Translations under genes and position numbers: made by a program
Notes under the pieces: model-generated
What the model was told of the DNA's origin: nothing
Seen by the model: only the letters and a program-made list of their open reading frames with translations
Databases searched by the model: none
NCBI GenBank assembly: GCA_032906765.1
Contig: JAJTZB010000001.1
Location: 1 to 64,000 of the forward strand
Length of the DNA stretch: 64,000 nucleotides
From: Nitrososphaerales archaeon
Lineage (GTDB): Archaea > Thermoproteota > Nitrososphaeria > Nitrososphaerales > Gagatemarchaeaceae
Direction of reading: 5' to 3'
Shown: piece after piece, positions 16,408 to 24,667 of the stretch
How the letters are laid out: each line of letters starts with the position of its first letter
Numbering within the stretch: position 1 is the first letter of the stretch

Positions 16408-16677
16408 CTATTTCAATTTCCGGGATGCCTTGCTCAGCCTCTCCATTGCTTCTTGGAGCTTCTTCCGATTCGCGGCCTTGGCAGCCACAGTCACGTCGTT
16501 GACCATGAACTGAAGCGCCTTCAGCGCAGGGTCTCCCGAGGGTCTCAGCAACTGGCCAATCTCGTTGTTGACCGCGAATATGGCCTGTAGGATTCTCCGC
16601 GAATCAAGGGTCTTCTCTGAGAGGAAGTCCGTTACTGCCTCGTCAAGGAGCGTCAGGGACTCTGCAAGGCGGGGCAC
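16408..16677 (-). CDS. Small all-helical protein, unknown function
   Basis: An 89-residue protein predicted to be wholly alpha-helical, with amphipathic helices LAESLTLLDEAVTDFLSE, ILQAIFAVNNEIGQLL and KLQEAMERLSKASRKLK. No Cys or catalytic motif. It lies between the DUF92 gene (same strand) and the divergent glycosyltransferase. Family unknown; the coding call rests on a frame without breaks and protein-like composition. Confidence 0.55.
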   Translation of the reverse strand: MPRLAESLTLLDEAVTDFLSEKTLDSRRILQAIFAVNNEIGQLLRPSGDPALKALQFMVNDVTVAAKAANRKKLQEAMERLSKASRKLK

Positions 16678-16732
16678 AAGTGCCGCAGCCCTTTCGGCAG
16701 ATTAAATACGCGTCGCCTCGTCGTCGTTTCGC

Positions 16733-17770
16733 TTGACCAAGATTCTTTACGGCGTCAGCCCAATCGGCCTCGGCCACGCCGCGAGAGCCGTTGCGGTCGG
16801 AGAGGAGCTCCGACGAAGGGGATTCGACCCCATTTACGCCAGCGGACGAAACGCCGTGGAGTTCATCCGTTCCTACGGATTCGTTGTCGAGGATGTAATC
16901 ACAGAGCCTGTGCCGAAGGTGGTTTCAGGCGAGATGAAGAGCGCTTCGACTTGGTACTTCCGGTACTGGAGGGGGTTCAGAAAGAGCAAGAAGCGAATGG
17001 CCGCGCTCATCACAGCTGCGCGCCCAGACCTTGTTGTTGGGGATGAGGAGTTCTCTGGGCTCGTCGCCGCAAAGGAAAGAGGCCTGAGGAACGTCATGAT
17101 AACGGACGAGCTCGAGCTCGGATTCGCAAGGGGTTGGCTCGCGCGGAAGATTGAGGCACGGGTAGAGAGCTGGTACGAAGCACTCCAAAGTCAGGTCGAC
17201 CTCCTGATAGTCCCTGAAGCCGGCACGGACTCGGCGAACAGGCGCTACGTTGGTCCCATCGTCAGGGGCGTGACCAGGTCCAAGGCGAATGTGGTTGACG
17301 AGTTCTCCCTTCCCAAGCAAGGGCGCATGCTCCTGTTGAGCCTCAGCGGTGCGGGTCTTGGCGACCACCTAGTCCGGCCATTGATGAGGGCACTCGCACG
17401 CTCTGGGGATGACTACCTGGTGATTACAGGCAACAGGGGAGACACGCTCGCCGGCGACCGCGTCTACGACCTAGGAGTCGTGAGGGACAACCAGAATCTC
17501 GTCGCTGCCGCCGACCTTGTAATCTCGACCGCAGGCAAGAGCACCATCGACGAGGCCACCGGTGCGGGAACACCCATCATAGTGGTCCCGATGCGGAATC
17601 ACGCAGAGCAGGAGAGAAACGCGGCCGCTCTTGGTTTCAAGCCGGACGACATCGGACGCCTCTCTGAGTTGATTCAGGAGAGGTTGGGCAGGAGAGGAGC
17701 GCCGCGCTCCTTCGACGGGGCTAGGAAGACGGCGGACCTTCTCGTTGGGGTGGCTGCCTATCGGAGCTGA
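16733..17770 (+). CDS. GT-B glycosyltransferase, MurG/family-28-like
   Basis: A 345-residue protein with a GT-B double Rossmann fold. The first domain starts ILYGVSPIGLGHAARAVAVG, the glycine-rich loop of family 28. The second domain contains LVISTAGKSTIDEATGAGTP and VPMRNHAEQERNAAALG, the nucleotide-sugar-binding region. It would transfer a sugar from a nucleotide donor to a lipid or glycan acceptor on the cytoplasmic face; the substrate is unknown. The TTG at 16733 lies 25-30 nt after a TATA box, GATTAAATAC (16700-16709), so it is probably leaderless. Its end overlaps the convergent regulator gene by 13 bp. Confidence 0.8.
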   Translation: MTKILYGVSPIGLGHAARAVAVGEELRRRGFDPIYASGRNAVEFIRSYGFVVEDVITEPVPKVVSGEMKSASTWYFRYWRGFRKSKKRMAALITAARPDLVVGDEEFSGLVAAKERGLRNVMITDELELGFARGWLARKIEARVESWYEALQSQVDLLIVPEAGTDSANRRYVGPIVRGVTRSKANVVDEFSLPKQGRMLLLSLSGAGLGDHLVRPLMRALARSGDDYLVITGNRGDTLAGDRVYDLGVVRDNQNLVAAADLVISTAGKSTIDEATGAGTPIIVVPMRNHAEQERNAAALGFKPDDIGRLSELIQERLGRRGAPRSFDGARKTADLLVGVAAYRS

Positions 17771-18444
17771 CGGAGGGCCTCGATCATCGCTTCCTCGCTC
17801 ACCGCGCCTGAGAGCGCGAGCAGGATGCCCTCCCTGCGCGCAAGGTCCACTGCGAGCGGGTCCAACTCAGTCGGGCCGTAGATGACCACCATTCTCGGCT
17901 TCAGCTGCGACACCCTGATTGCCACCAGCGGACTCCTCCCCATTCCAACCTTGGTGAATATCAGTGCTCTCTCGGTTGTGGCCCCGAAGATTCTGTAGAA
18001 ATCGTAGCCGGAAAGGGCGTATATCGTCTTGATGCTGTCGACGACCGTGTACCCGTACAGCCTGAGGTCCTTCTGCTCACCGACAAGGACGGTTCCCTTC
18101 ACAGCGTTGAGGATGTCTGCGGCGGAGACTGGCTGCTGGAACTCGCCAATCGCAAGGATGGCCGCGTCCTTGTCGCTCGAAACGAGTTTCGAGACGACCC
18201 TCTCTTTGGCCTCGTCCAGGGCAACCAAAGCCTCAACGTACTTCCTCACGAACTGGACACCCGGCGAAGGCCTTCGACCGCTTTCGTAGTCGCTCAGGAC
18301 GGAGGGCGAGATCTTCAGCGACCTCGCGAGGTTCACCTGCCTTATGCCGAGCTTCTCTCTCCAGGCCTTCATCGCCCTACCTGGCTCCTCGCTGGCCACC
18401 ACGTTGCCAGCTATCTTCGCGACCGCGTCGCTGGTCGACGACAA
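17758..18444 (-). CDS. Archaeal XRE-type HTH transcriptional regulator with C-terminal sensor-like domain
   Basis: A 228-residue protein. Residues ~24-75 are a lambda-repressor-like HTH (WREKLGIRQVNLARSLKISP and then SVLSDYESGRR). The C-terminal ~130 residues form a mixed alpha/beta domain (GYTVVDSIKTIYALSGYDFY) found in a conserved group of archaeal predicted regulators. The ligand is unknown. It is convergent with the glycosyltransferase, and 28 bp separates its start from the herA stop upstream on the same strand. Confidence 0.82.
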   Translation of the reverse strand: MSSTSDAVAKIAGNVVASEEPGRAMKAWREKLGIRQVNLARSLKISPSVLSDYESGRRPSPGVQFVRKYVEALVALDEAKERVVSKLVSSDKDAAILAIGEFQQPVSAADILNAVKGTVLVGEQKDLRLYGYTVVDSIKTIYALSGYDFYRIFGATTERALIFTKVGMGRSPLVAIRVSQLKPRMVVIYGPTELDPLAVDLARREGILLALSGAVSEEAMIEALRQLR

Positions 18445-18471
18445 GACGCTTAGACTGAAAGCGAACTTCCT

Positions 18472-20040
18472 TTAAGCTTTTGACGAAGTGGCCTCTGCGA
18501 AGGCGATTGGCTCTTCTTCGAAGAACCTCCTCGTCGTTCCGCTCGGCGGGGAGTCGAACGGGTCGACGGTCACCATCACGGGCAGGTTGTTGACTGCGTA
18601 TCCGAGAAGCAGGCAGACGTGGGGCGGGAGCGTCCTGACGAGCGCCTTCACGGTATCCGTGTCCGCCATCGAAGCCTGGGAGACCATCGAGAGGTCCGCG
18701 TCGTTGCTGAAGGTGTACAGGAAGATGTTGTCCACCTGCCTGTAGATCTTCTGGTCGATTGCATCGGGTTGGTTGGTCACGAAGACGGTGAAAACGCCGA
18801 AGTGCCTCATCCTAGTGATGAGGTCTTCCCAGTAGGTCTCCCTGAGGTACAGGTGGGCCTCCTCCGCGAATAGAAAGACGGGCGGGATCTTCTTGTGCTC
18901 GAGAAGGTCGACCAGCTTAGACAGGACAAGCTCAACCGTCATCCTCCTATTGAGGGGGGAGACGTCGCTTAGGGAAATGACGAGCGACCCGCCCCCCCTG
19001 CTCGAGGAGAAGAAGCTGAGCAGGTCGAACTGCTTCTCGGGCGAGTCTGTGAAGAGGCCGCAGGAGGCGATCGTGTGAAACCTCGCGAAGAGGGCGTCTC
19101 TGACGAACTCGTTGCACCTCCAGGAATGTATCGCGACTTCCAGCGAGACGAGGGTCAGCTCTCCCCGGCCTTCGAGCATCTCCCAAATCTTGACGAACTC
19201 TCGGAGCGACGTCCCCGGCATGTCGAGGGAATGTAGGAGCAGCGAGGTTATCGCCCGCAACCCGACGGAAGAGAGCGAGAGCCTCATCTCCCTCCCCGGC
19301 CTCACGACCTTCACCTTGTGAGAGAGGGGAATCCTGCTGCCGTCGTGCTTCTGCCCGATTACGCCGTACTCGTCGTTGAGGTCGAATACGATGCTGTAGG
19401 CGCCGTGCTCAAGCAGCCCCCTGAGGAGCATCTTCGCCAGGTGCGACTTCCCCGATTCCTTGCGTCCGGTGATGACTGTGATCCTTCCGTCCAAGGCCTC
19501 CGCCATGACACCGAACTCCGACCCCGAGTCCACCCTGCCGATTCTGATGATCCTCTTGCCGAGCTGCGCGACGCTCGCCGTTAGCTCGTTGACGAGAAGC
19601 CTGGAGACCGTCGAGCTGGTCCTTGAGGGCATCCAGTCGGCCCTCGGCGAGAGCCTCCCCCTCGTGATCGTTCCTCGCCCCTTGCAGACCAAGACCCTCA
19701 TGTCCCTGATGAGCGTTGAGATCGTCGTCAGGTCGGTCGGATCCTCAGTGACGCCGTGCATCGAAGCTGAGAGCACCTCCTCCCGGGCTATCTCTTCCTC
19801 TACGCCCTCCACGTCCAGGTAGTGTTCGTCGTAGACCTGGAGCACCAGGCTCCGCTTCTCCTGGGTCGCGAGGAGATAGTCGCCGACCTTCACATCCTCC
19901 CGGGCGGCTGCGACGACGAGGATGTCGTCGCCGTCCTTCTTCAGGATCTTCGATCTAGGCCCCTCCTCTGAAGCCCCCGAGAGCGATGGTTCGGAGCGTG
20001 AACGTCGGCAGCTGCTTGAGCCTGAATTTCTTGGTGACAA
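18472..20040 (-). CDS. herA: HerA-family bipolar DNA translocase/helicase
   Basis: HerA is a hexameric FtsK-like ATPase that works with NurA in DNA end resection. Residues ~30-100 form a HAS barrel (VKVGDYLLATQEKRSLVLQV). Walker A is ITGRKESGKSHLAKML and Walker B is PPVFLFAEEAHLYL, with a later VTNQPDAIDQKIYRQVDNIF sensor region. The frame opens with a TTG at 20040, inside the 3' end of nurA; the family-like sequence begins at about 19953, where no standard start codon is present, so the true start is uncertain. It is coupled to nurA in one operon. Mre11 and Rad50 genes are not adjacent. Confidence 0.88.
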   Translation of the reverse strand: MSPRNSGSSSCRRSRSEPSLSGASEEGPRSKILKKDGDDILVVAAAREDVKVGDYLLATQEKRSLVLQVYDEHYLDVEGVEEEIAREEVLSASMHGVTEDPTDLTTISTLIRDMRVLVCKGRGTITRGRLSPRADWMPSRTSSTVSRLLVNELTASVAQLGKRIIRIGRVDSGSEFGVMAEALDGRITVITGRKESGKSHLAKMLLRGLLEHGAYSIVFDLNDEYGVIGQKHDGSRIPLSHKVKVVRPGREMRLSLSSVGLRAITSLLLHSLDMPGTSLREFVKIWEMLEGRGELTLVSLEVAIHSWRCNEFVRDALFARFHTIASCGLFTDSPEKQFDLLSFFSSSRGGGSLVISLSDVSPLNRRMTVELVLSKLVDLLEHKKIPPVFLFAEEAHLYLRETYWEDLITRMRHFGVFTVFVTNQPDAIDQKIYRQVDNIFLYTFSNDADLSMVSQASMADTDTVKALVRTLPPHVCLLLGYAVNNLPVMVTVDPFDSPPSGTTRRFFEEEPIAFAEATSSKA

Positions 20041-20950
20041 AGGCCTTCAATGCCTCGCCATCTGCCTTCGAGAAGACGGAGAGATGGTGCGCAGCCTTCA
20101 GAGACTCAGGGTAACCTGCCGAGAACGCGTCGTTCCACAGGATCCTTCCGAGGACCGCCTCGACGGGTTCCCTTGTCGCGGCCACGTCGAGCCTGAATAC
20201 GAGCCCGTCTACGGTGAACTTCGCCAGTACCGTGCTGACCAGCCCTGAGCCCAGCCTGTGGTAGGCTGCGCCGCGCATTTTAGTGATGGAGCCGACCGCG
20301 CTCTCGGATAGGATCAGGTCGCTGGACTTTGAGAAGCCCACAAGGCAGTTTCCAGACAGGCCGTTCGGGGCCATCGAGCCGGCGAACTGGCCGAACGGAT
20401 GCCTCAGTGAACCGTCGGCCATCACTATCGTTTCCTCCTCAGAGGAGAGCAGCGACTCTGTGACGCGCCGTTCTATCGTGTTCCTGATGACCCGCTCAGC
20501 AACCGCGTGGTCAGAAAGAAGGAGGGACATCTCAGGGGAAGACAGTTCGGACCTCATGCCCGCGAGGCCGGAGGCTGAAGCGTAGACGAGGATCGGCCCT
20601 AGCCTGAAGAAGTTCCTGAGCGAGCCTTCCCTTGAGATTCCGACGGCGGTCCTCGCTGCATAGAGCGCGCCGTCCGACGTCTCGCCAATCAGGACGCAGG
20701 TCGAGTCGACCGACGCGACCGGTCGCCCTTCTTTGATGGGAATTATGCACCCAGGGACCACAGCCGCGTCGGAGTCCTCGAAGTACGGATACAACTCCTT
20801 CCCGTATCGATTGAAGACGAAGTGCCGGCCTGAGAGCACTCTCTCCGCGTTCTCTGACAGTGCTTCGAACTCCTCCCTGAACTCCCTCGCGAGGGAGTCG
20901 AGGAGCTCGAGTTGGTTGGTGTCGGGAAGGACGCTTCTTGCGATGGCCAT
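19955..20950 (-). CDS. nurA: NurA-like 5'-3' nuclease
   Basis: NurA is the nuclease partner of HerA. The protein is 331 residues from the ATG at 20950. Conserved acidic motifs are ASVDSTCVLIGE (motif I) and ETIVMADGSLRHPFGQ; the C-terminal YPESLKAAHHLSVFSKAD segment is also typical. The frame continues to a GTG at 20968, but an ACATAAATACC box (about 20978-20988) places transcription near 20955, favouring 20950. The start codon lies in an 18-bp perfect palindrome. Its 3' end overlaps the reading frame of herA. Confidence 0.85.
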   Translation of the reverse strand: MAIARSVLPDTNQLELLDSLAREFREEFEALSENAERVLSGRHFVFNRYGKELYPYFEDSDAAVVPGCIIPIKEGRPVASVDSTCVLIGETSDGALYAARTAVGISREGSLRNFFRLGPILVYASASGLAGMRSELSSPEMSLLLSDHAVAERVIRNTIERRVTESLLSSEEETIVMADGSLRHPFGQFAGSMAPNGLSGNCLVGFSKSSDLILSESAVGSITKMRGAAYHRLGSGLVSTVLAKFTVDGLVFRLDVAATREPVEAVLGRILWNDAFSAGYPESLKAAHHLSVFSKADGEALKAFVTKKFRLKQLPTFTLRTIALGGFRGGA

Positions 20951-20964
20951 CTTGCGCAAGATGG
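20947..20964. repeat. 18-bp perfect palindrome spanning the nurA start
   Basis: CCATCTTGCGCAAGATGG reads the same on both strands and contains the nurA ATG. It could be an operator for a dimeric regulator, or a hairpin or pairing site in the mRNA at the initiation codon. It may also partly reflect codon content (ILRKM). Confidence 0.6.
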
Positions 20965-20980
20965 ACACCTCGTGTGGTAT

Positions 20981-21325
20981 TTATGTATTGCGCATGTTGG
21001 TGTTGCCCAATAGCGCTTCGCGTTCGTGTGGGCAGTAACCATTGAACCCTTTGGCCATATTACAATTGTAGCAGAGGACCCGAAGACCCTCGGGGAAGTT
21101 GTTCTTTATTATCCAGATGTAGTATCTCGTACCCCCGTAGTTCGTCGCACCGAGCTCTCTGCGATGCTTTCTGCCTCCGCCCCGTACGTGATCGATGCTG
21201 AGAAATCCTATCCTAGACTCCCCACAGCACGCACACTTTCCGCCGTAATGTTCTATGACCTTAACCCTCACCCTCTTCGACCGTTCTTTCCACCAGCGAA
21301 GCTGCCGAGGTGTGCCCAACCTCAT
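20981..21325 (-). CDS. HNH endonuclease-like protein
   Basis: A 114-residue protein with a full HNH motif: two Cys pairs CACCGE and CYNC, the catalytic IDHVRGGGRKHRREL, and LRVLCYNCNMAKG. The N-terminus is basic (WWKERSKRVRVKVIEHYGGK). Free-standing HNH proteins of this size are commonly homing or phage-type nucleases. It sits directly upstream of nurA on the same strand; the nurA TATA box overlaps its stop codon. The flanking DNA looks less GC-rich than nearby genes, so recent acquisition is likely. Confidence 0.8.
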   Translation of the reverse strand: MRLGTPRQLRWWKERSKRVRVKVIEHYGGKCACCGESRIGFLSIDHVRGGGRKHRRELGATNYGGTRYYIWIIKNNFPEGLRVLCYNCNMAKGFNGYCPHEREALLGNTNMRNT

Positions 21326-21397
21326 CCGAACTCGAATTCGTCATTTAATGCCCACTCTGCGAGAATCCGGGCCCCTAACTCTTCAAATAGAGGCATC

Positions 21398-21886
21398 ATG
21401 GTCAACAGGCGCAACAAGGTCCCCTTGTCCGAACATATAGAGCCCCAAAATGTCACCGTGAAGCTGAAGCGAGGGTCTTGGGAGATAGAGATTACAGCCA
21501 GGGAAGACAGGGTGCAACAAGCCGTCGAGAGCGTGCTAGCCGGCATGACCTCGAAGGAGCCAGATGTAATCGAGCTGTCGTCCGAGGCGGGCGAGAGGCG
21601 ATTCGAGACGTGCAGGGGACTGCTCGTGACGATATGGAAGGAAGGCTTCTTCCGGGAGTCAAGGGCGCTGTCGGAGGTCCACGATGAGATGAGCAGGAGA
21701 GGTTATCACTACGACAGGACAGCTGTCGCCCACACCTTGGTAGACCTCGTCAGGGAGGGGACGCTTTTCCGCGAAGGGAGCATGCGAAACTACAGGTACG
21801 TCCAGAAGAGGCCCCTTGAATCTGCTGAAGGTGAGAAGCGAGATGCTGAGGGTCAGCAGGGAGAGAAAGGGAGGACTCAGGCGTAG
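21398..21886 (+). CDS. Winged-helix protein with N-terminal beta-rich mini-domain (paralogue A)
   Basis: A 162-residue protein from the ATG at 21398. The N-terminal ~50 residues form strands and a helix (VKLKRGSWEIEITAREDRVQ, then QAVESVLAG). After a linker comes a winged-helix domain (RGLLVTIWKEGFFRESRALS and EVHDEMSRRGYHYDRTAVAH) and a charged tail. The same architecture occurs at 23565 and 24160. Function unknown; a DNA-binding role is inferred from the winged helix. It is convergent with the phosphate transporter gene, overlapping by 10 bp. Confidence 0.7.
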   Translation: MVNRRNKVPLSEHIEPQNVTVKLKRGSWEIEITAREDRVQQAVESVLAGMTSKEPDVIELSSEAGERRFETCRGLLVTIWKEGFFRESRALSEVHDEMSRRGYHYDRTAVAHTLVDLVREGTLFREGSMRNYRYVQKRPLESAEGEKRDAEGQQGEKGRTQA

Positions 21887-22809
21887 ACTATCATGAAGGC
21901 AAGGACGAAAGCAATGGTAGGAATGAGAACCCACGTTGACAGGGCCTCGTAGGCAAGCTTCACGTTCACGAACGCTGTCCGCTGAGAGAATGCCGCTCCG
22001 AGCATCCCGCCCAACACGCACTGGCTGATGGAGGTTGGGACGGCAAGTTGTGTCCCCACCCACACCAGAATAGCGCTGCTTGCGAAGACGGAGATTACAC
22101 CCTGGGGGCTGAGTGACAGGAGCCTGTCACCGACCGTGCCGCTCACGGCGCCCCTGCCCAGAAGAAGCATCCCGGCGACTGCAATGAGGGCCAAGGCTGA
22201 TGCCACCAGCGCCGCGTTGCCGACCGGGCTACCAGAGAGGGAGGTCCCGGCTATCAGCCCGAGGTTGTTCGCGCCCAGTGTGTAAGAGACCGCGAAGGAA
22301 CAAGCGACCATCCCCACCCTGTTGAATGAGTCAGCTGCTATGAGGCTGAGCGAGGAGATGAGCCGAGTTATGACCCTGTGGATTGCGAATGCCGCAGCCG
22401 CTGTGAGAAGGGGGGCGACGAACCAGAAAGTAACAACCAGCTCGGTCTGCCCCACGTTGACCGTGGCACCCATTCCGACCGCGAATCCGAGGAAGCCGCC
22501 TACCATCGCGCTGCTCACAGGGGCGGGGAGTTTGGTCGCGGTCAGGGCGAAGATCAAAACGATAGAGAGAGCGAACGTGAGGGTGACGCCCCACCCAGAG
22601 ACCGGGAAAGCCAGCGAGCCGACTAGGCTTGTAAGCATCTTCTGTCCCTCAAAGACAACGCCTGCAAGCATGCCCAGCGCGGTCACAACTATCGATGCCC
22701 TCAGCGACAGGGTTCCCGATCCAGCCATGTTCCCGATTAGATAGGAGCTGTTGTTCCATCCGAAGAGGAAACTGAGGGCAGCCGCCAGTATGAGGAGGAC
22801 CTCAACCAT
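21877..22809 (-). CDS. Inorganic phosphate transporter, PiT family
   Basis: A low-affinity cation-coupled phosphate permease with about nine or ten membrane segments in 310 residues. The two PiT signatures are present: FGWNNSSYLIGN near the N-terminus and TLGANNLGLIAG in the second half, the inverted-repeat halves of the fold. The ATG at 22809 overlaps the upstream DUF47 gene by 8 bp, so the pair is translationally coupled, as in many archaea and bacteria. Confidence 0.9.
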   Translation of the reverse strand: MVEVLLILAAALSFLFGWNNSSYLIGNMAGSGTLSLRASIVVTALGMLAGVVFEGQKMLTSLVGSLAFPVSGWGVTLTFALSIVLIFALTATKLPAPVSSAMVGGFLGFAVGMGATVNVGQTELVVTFWFVAPLLTAAAAFAIHRVITRLISSLSLIAADSFNRVGMVACSFAVSYTLGANNLGLIAGTSLSGSPVGNAALVASALALIAVAGMLLLGRGAVSGTVGDRLLSLSPQGVISVFASSAILVWVGTQLAVPTSISQCVLGGMLGAAFSQRTAFVNVKLAYEALSTWVLIPTIAFVLAFMIVYA

Positions 22810-23476
22810 AGCCCTTGGCCACGAGAACAAGGACAACGTCGCTCGCATCTTCCGCGTTGTCCGCTATGTCGTCCGCGACGAGCAGGAAGTCGCGCATCTG
22901 GATCACTGTGATCGGGTCTGGTCGCTGCCCTGAGGTGAAGAGGCGCCTCGTCAGGTTGTCTTTCGCTGCGTCTGCGTCCTCCTCCCTCTCCTCGACAGGT
23001 TGGACCCTCAGGAGCATCTGCTTCTTGCCTAGCTTGAAGGCGCTGAGAAGTTCGCCGAGAGCCTCGACCGTGGCCACGACTGCGTTTGCGAAGGCGCTCA
23101 TGTCCGGGGAGGCGATGAGGGAAATGGCGAAGTCGTCGAGCGTCTCTCCTGCCTGCAAGAGCCTGGAGGCACCCTTTGCGCTGTCAGCCACGTTGTCGAT
23201 CTCCTCGACCAGGTCGAGCATGTCCTCCCTGACACCGCCGAAGAACGCGCCTTCGGCTATCTGGATACTGAGCTTCCTGAAGAAGTCATCTGCCCTCTTC
23301 TCACCCTCCAGGACCTTCTGGAAAGAAGCTGCAGCCCCGGCTACGTCCCGCGAAGCCACGGCGTCGAGAAGCCGATAGAAATCGAGAACGGTTTGGTGGA
23401 CAATCGAGTATCCCTCGTCCAGTCCAATTAGAATCGCCTTCTCCTTGCTGGCGAACAAGGATATCGGGAACTTCAT
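22802..23476 (-). CDS. DUF47/PhoU-like regulator of the phosphate transporter
   Basis: A 224-residue all-helical protein. The start KFPISLFASKEKAIL and the acidic helices LVEEIDNVADSAKGASRLLQ and FLLVADDIADNAEDASDVVL are typical of DUF47, related to PhoU with its E/DxxxD metal clusters. It likely binds PiT on the cytoplasmic side and adjusts phosphate uptake. The ATG at 23476 is preferred over an in-frame start at 23515. Coupled to pit downstream. Confidence 0.87.
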   Translation of the reverse strand: MKFPISLFASKEKAILIGLDEGYSIVHQTVLDFYRLLDAVASRDVAGAAASFQKVLEGEKRADDFFRKLSIQIAEGAFFGGVREDMLDLVEEIDNVADSAKGASRLLQAGETLDDFAISLIASPDMSAFANAVVATVEALGELLSAFKLGKKQMLLRVQPVEEREEDADAAKDNLTRRLFTSGQRPDPITVIQMRDFLLVADDIADNAEDASDVVLVLVAKGYG

Positions 23477-23564
23477 GACGCCGAGACGCTGCTCTCGTCG
23501 TAAATAATGGTTCAATCAGCGGTGAAGGGAGAGCAACATCGCACTTCACGGGCCGGCTGCAGCG

Positions 23565-24083
23565 CTAACTAGGCTGCGGCCTCGCAAACTTCTTTGTTAG
23601 CTGCTCGTGCACCCTGTGAATGCCGACGGTTGTGATCCTGTATCTTCCGCCCCCCTCGCTGTCTATCCTCTCGACCTGCGCCTGCTTTGTCAGCTCACTC
23701 AACCTCGATGAAATTGTCTTCGGGTACAGGCCTGTCGCCGACTCGATATCCGAGACACCCATGGCGTCGGAGGCGACCTTGCCGGTCAGGTTCGCCGCCC
23801 TGGAGGCAACGAGCTGGAGGAGGATGACCTCCCTGTCGCTGAGCTTCTTGTCGCCAGCCCAGACCCTCGGCCCTTCGGGCGTTATCTTGACGTAGTCCTT
23901 GAACATCTGGATGATTTCGTTCAGCGAGAAGTTTGCCGTGATTACCCGTGCAAGGTCCACGTCAGGTATCACCTTGGAGACGAACTCGTGAAGCGAGCGC
24001 ATTACCATATCCGGAGGTCCGGCGAAGTCGACCTTGACGTCGCCGTAGGAGACTGTGATTGAGAGGCTCTTCTCTGATGACAT
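23565..24083 (-). CDS. Winged-helix protein with N-terminal beta-rich mini-domain (paralogue B)
   Basis: A 172-residue protein with the same layout as the genes at 21398 and 24160. The N-terminus is SLSITVSYGDVKVDFAGPPD, then MVMRSLHEFVSKVIP. A middle segment GDKKLSDREVILLQLVASRA follows, then a winged helix ATGLYPKTISSRLSELTKQA with wing RIDSEGGGRYRITTVG. It ends with a helix VHEQLTKKFARP. Lying next to the DUF47-PiT pair it could regulate phosphate uptake, but this is inference. The frame continues to 24101. Confidence 0.7.
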   Translation of the reverse strand: MSSEKSLSITVSYGDVKVDFAGPPDMVMRSLHEFVSKVIPDVDLARVITANFSLNEIIQMFKDYVKITPEGPRVWAGDKKLSDREVILLQLVASRAANLTGKVASDAMGVSDIESATGLYPKTISSRLSELTKQAQVERIDSEGGGRYRITTVGIHRVHEQLTKKFARPQPS

Positions 24084-24159
24084 CTCGTTGTGGCTCCGCA
24101 CTGGGCAGAACGGAATGGGGAATTAAGGTTTTGACGAGTTTCGGCGGGCGATGGGCGGG

Positions 24160-24630
24160 CTACTGGGGGCTCGAGACTGAGACTGACGACGCGGTGTAAA
24201 CGTATTCGCCGTCCTCTGCCTTGAAGCGCCTGAGCTTGGTCGTCTTTGCAAGGCGCAGGAGCGCGACCGCAACGGACTGCTTCGGGTAGTTAAGGCCGTA
24301 GGACTGGAGCGCCTCCCGCACGTCAGAGAGCTTCCTCCGCTCCCTCCCCCAAGGATCGGCAAAGAACTTCCCAATGATGTCTGCCAGCGAGTCGTTCTTC
24401 TCGATGGTGACTGCTGGGAGCAGACTCTGTGAGGAATGGTGTCCTCCTTCGGCAGGTGGTTGTTCAGTTTGCTCCCCCCGTGGATCGACCTCGGAAGAGC
24501 CTCTGCCCGGCAGCTTCCCCAAGACCTCGGGGATTAGTTCGATTGCCTCTTTGAGATGCTCCGGGTCAGCCTCGACCTCCGCCTCCGCGGCGCCCAGCTT
24601 GACCCTGATCTTTACCAACGAGACCACCAT
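24160..24630 (-). CDS. Winged-helix protein with N-terminal beta-rich mini-domain (paralogue C)
   Basis: A 156-residue protein. The N-terminal mini-domain VKIRVKLGAAEAEVEADPEH, then LKEAIELIPEVLGKLP, aligns by eye with the other two copies. A Ser/Glu/Gln-rich linker of ~40 residues follows, then a winged-helix-like domain (KLSDVREALQSYGLNYPKQS, VAVALLRLAKTT). The ligand of the mini-domain is unknown. It lies 77 bp upstream of paralogue B on the same strand. Confidence 0.68.
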   Translation of the reverse strand: MVVSLVKIRVKLGAAEAEVEADPEHLKEAIELIPEVLGKLPGRGSSEVDPRGEQTEQPPAEGGHHSSQSLLPAVTIEKNDSLADIIGKFFADPWGRERRKLSDVREALQSYGLNYPKQSVAVALLRLAKTTKLRRFKAEDGEYVYTASSVSVSSPQ

Positions 24631-24667
24631 GCGGCCTTCCGATATGAGCGTTTAGGTGGCCTCACTT

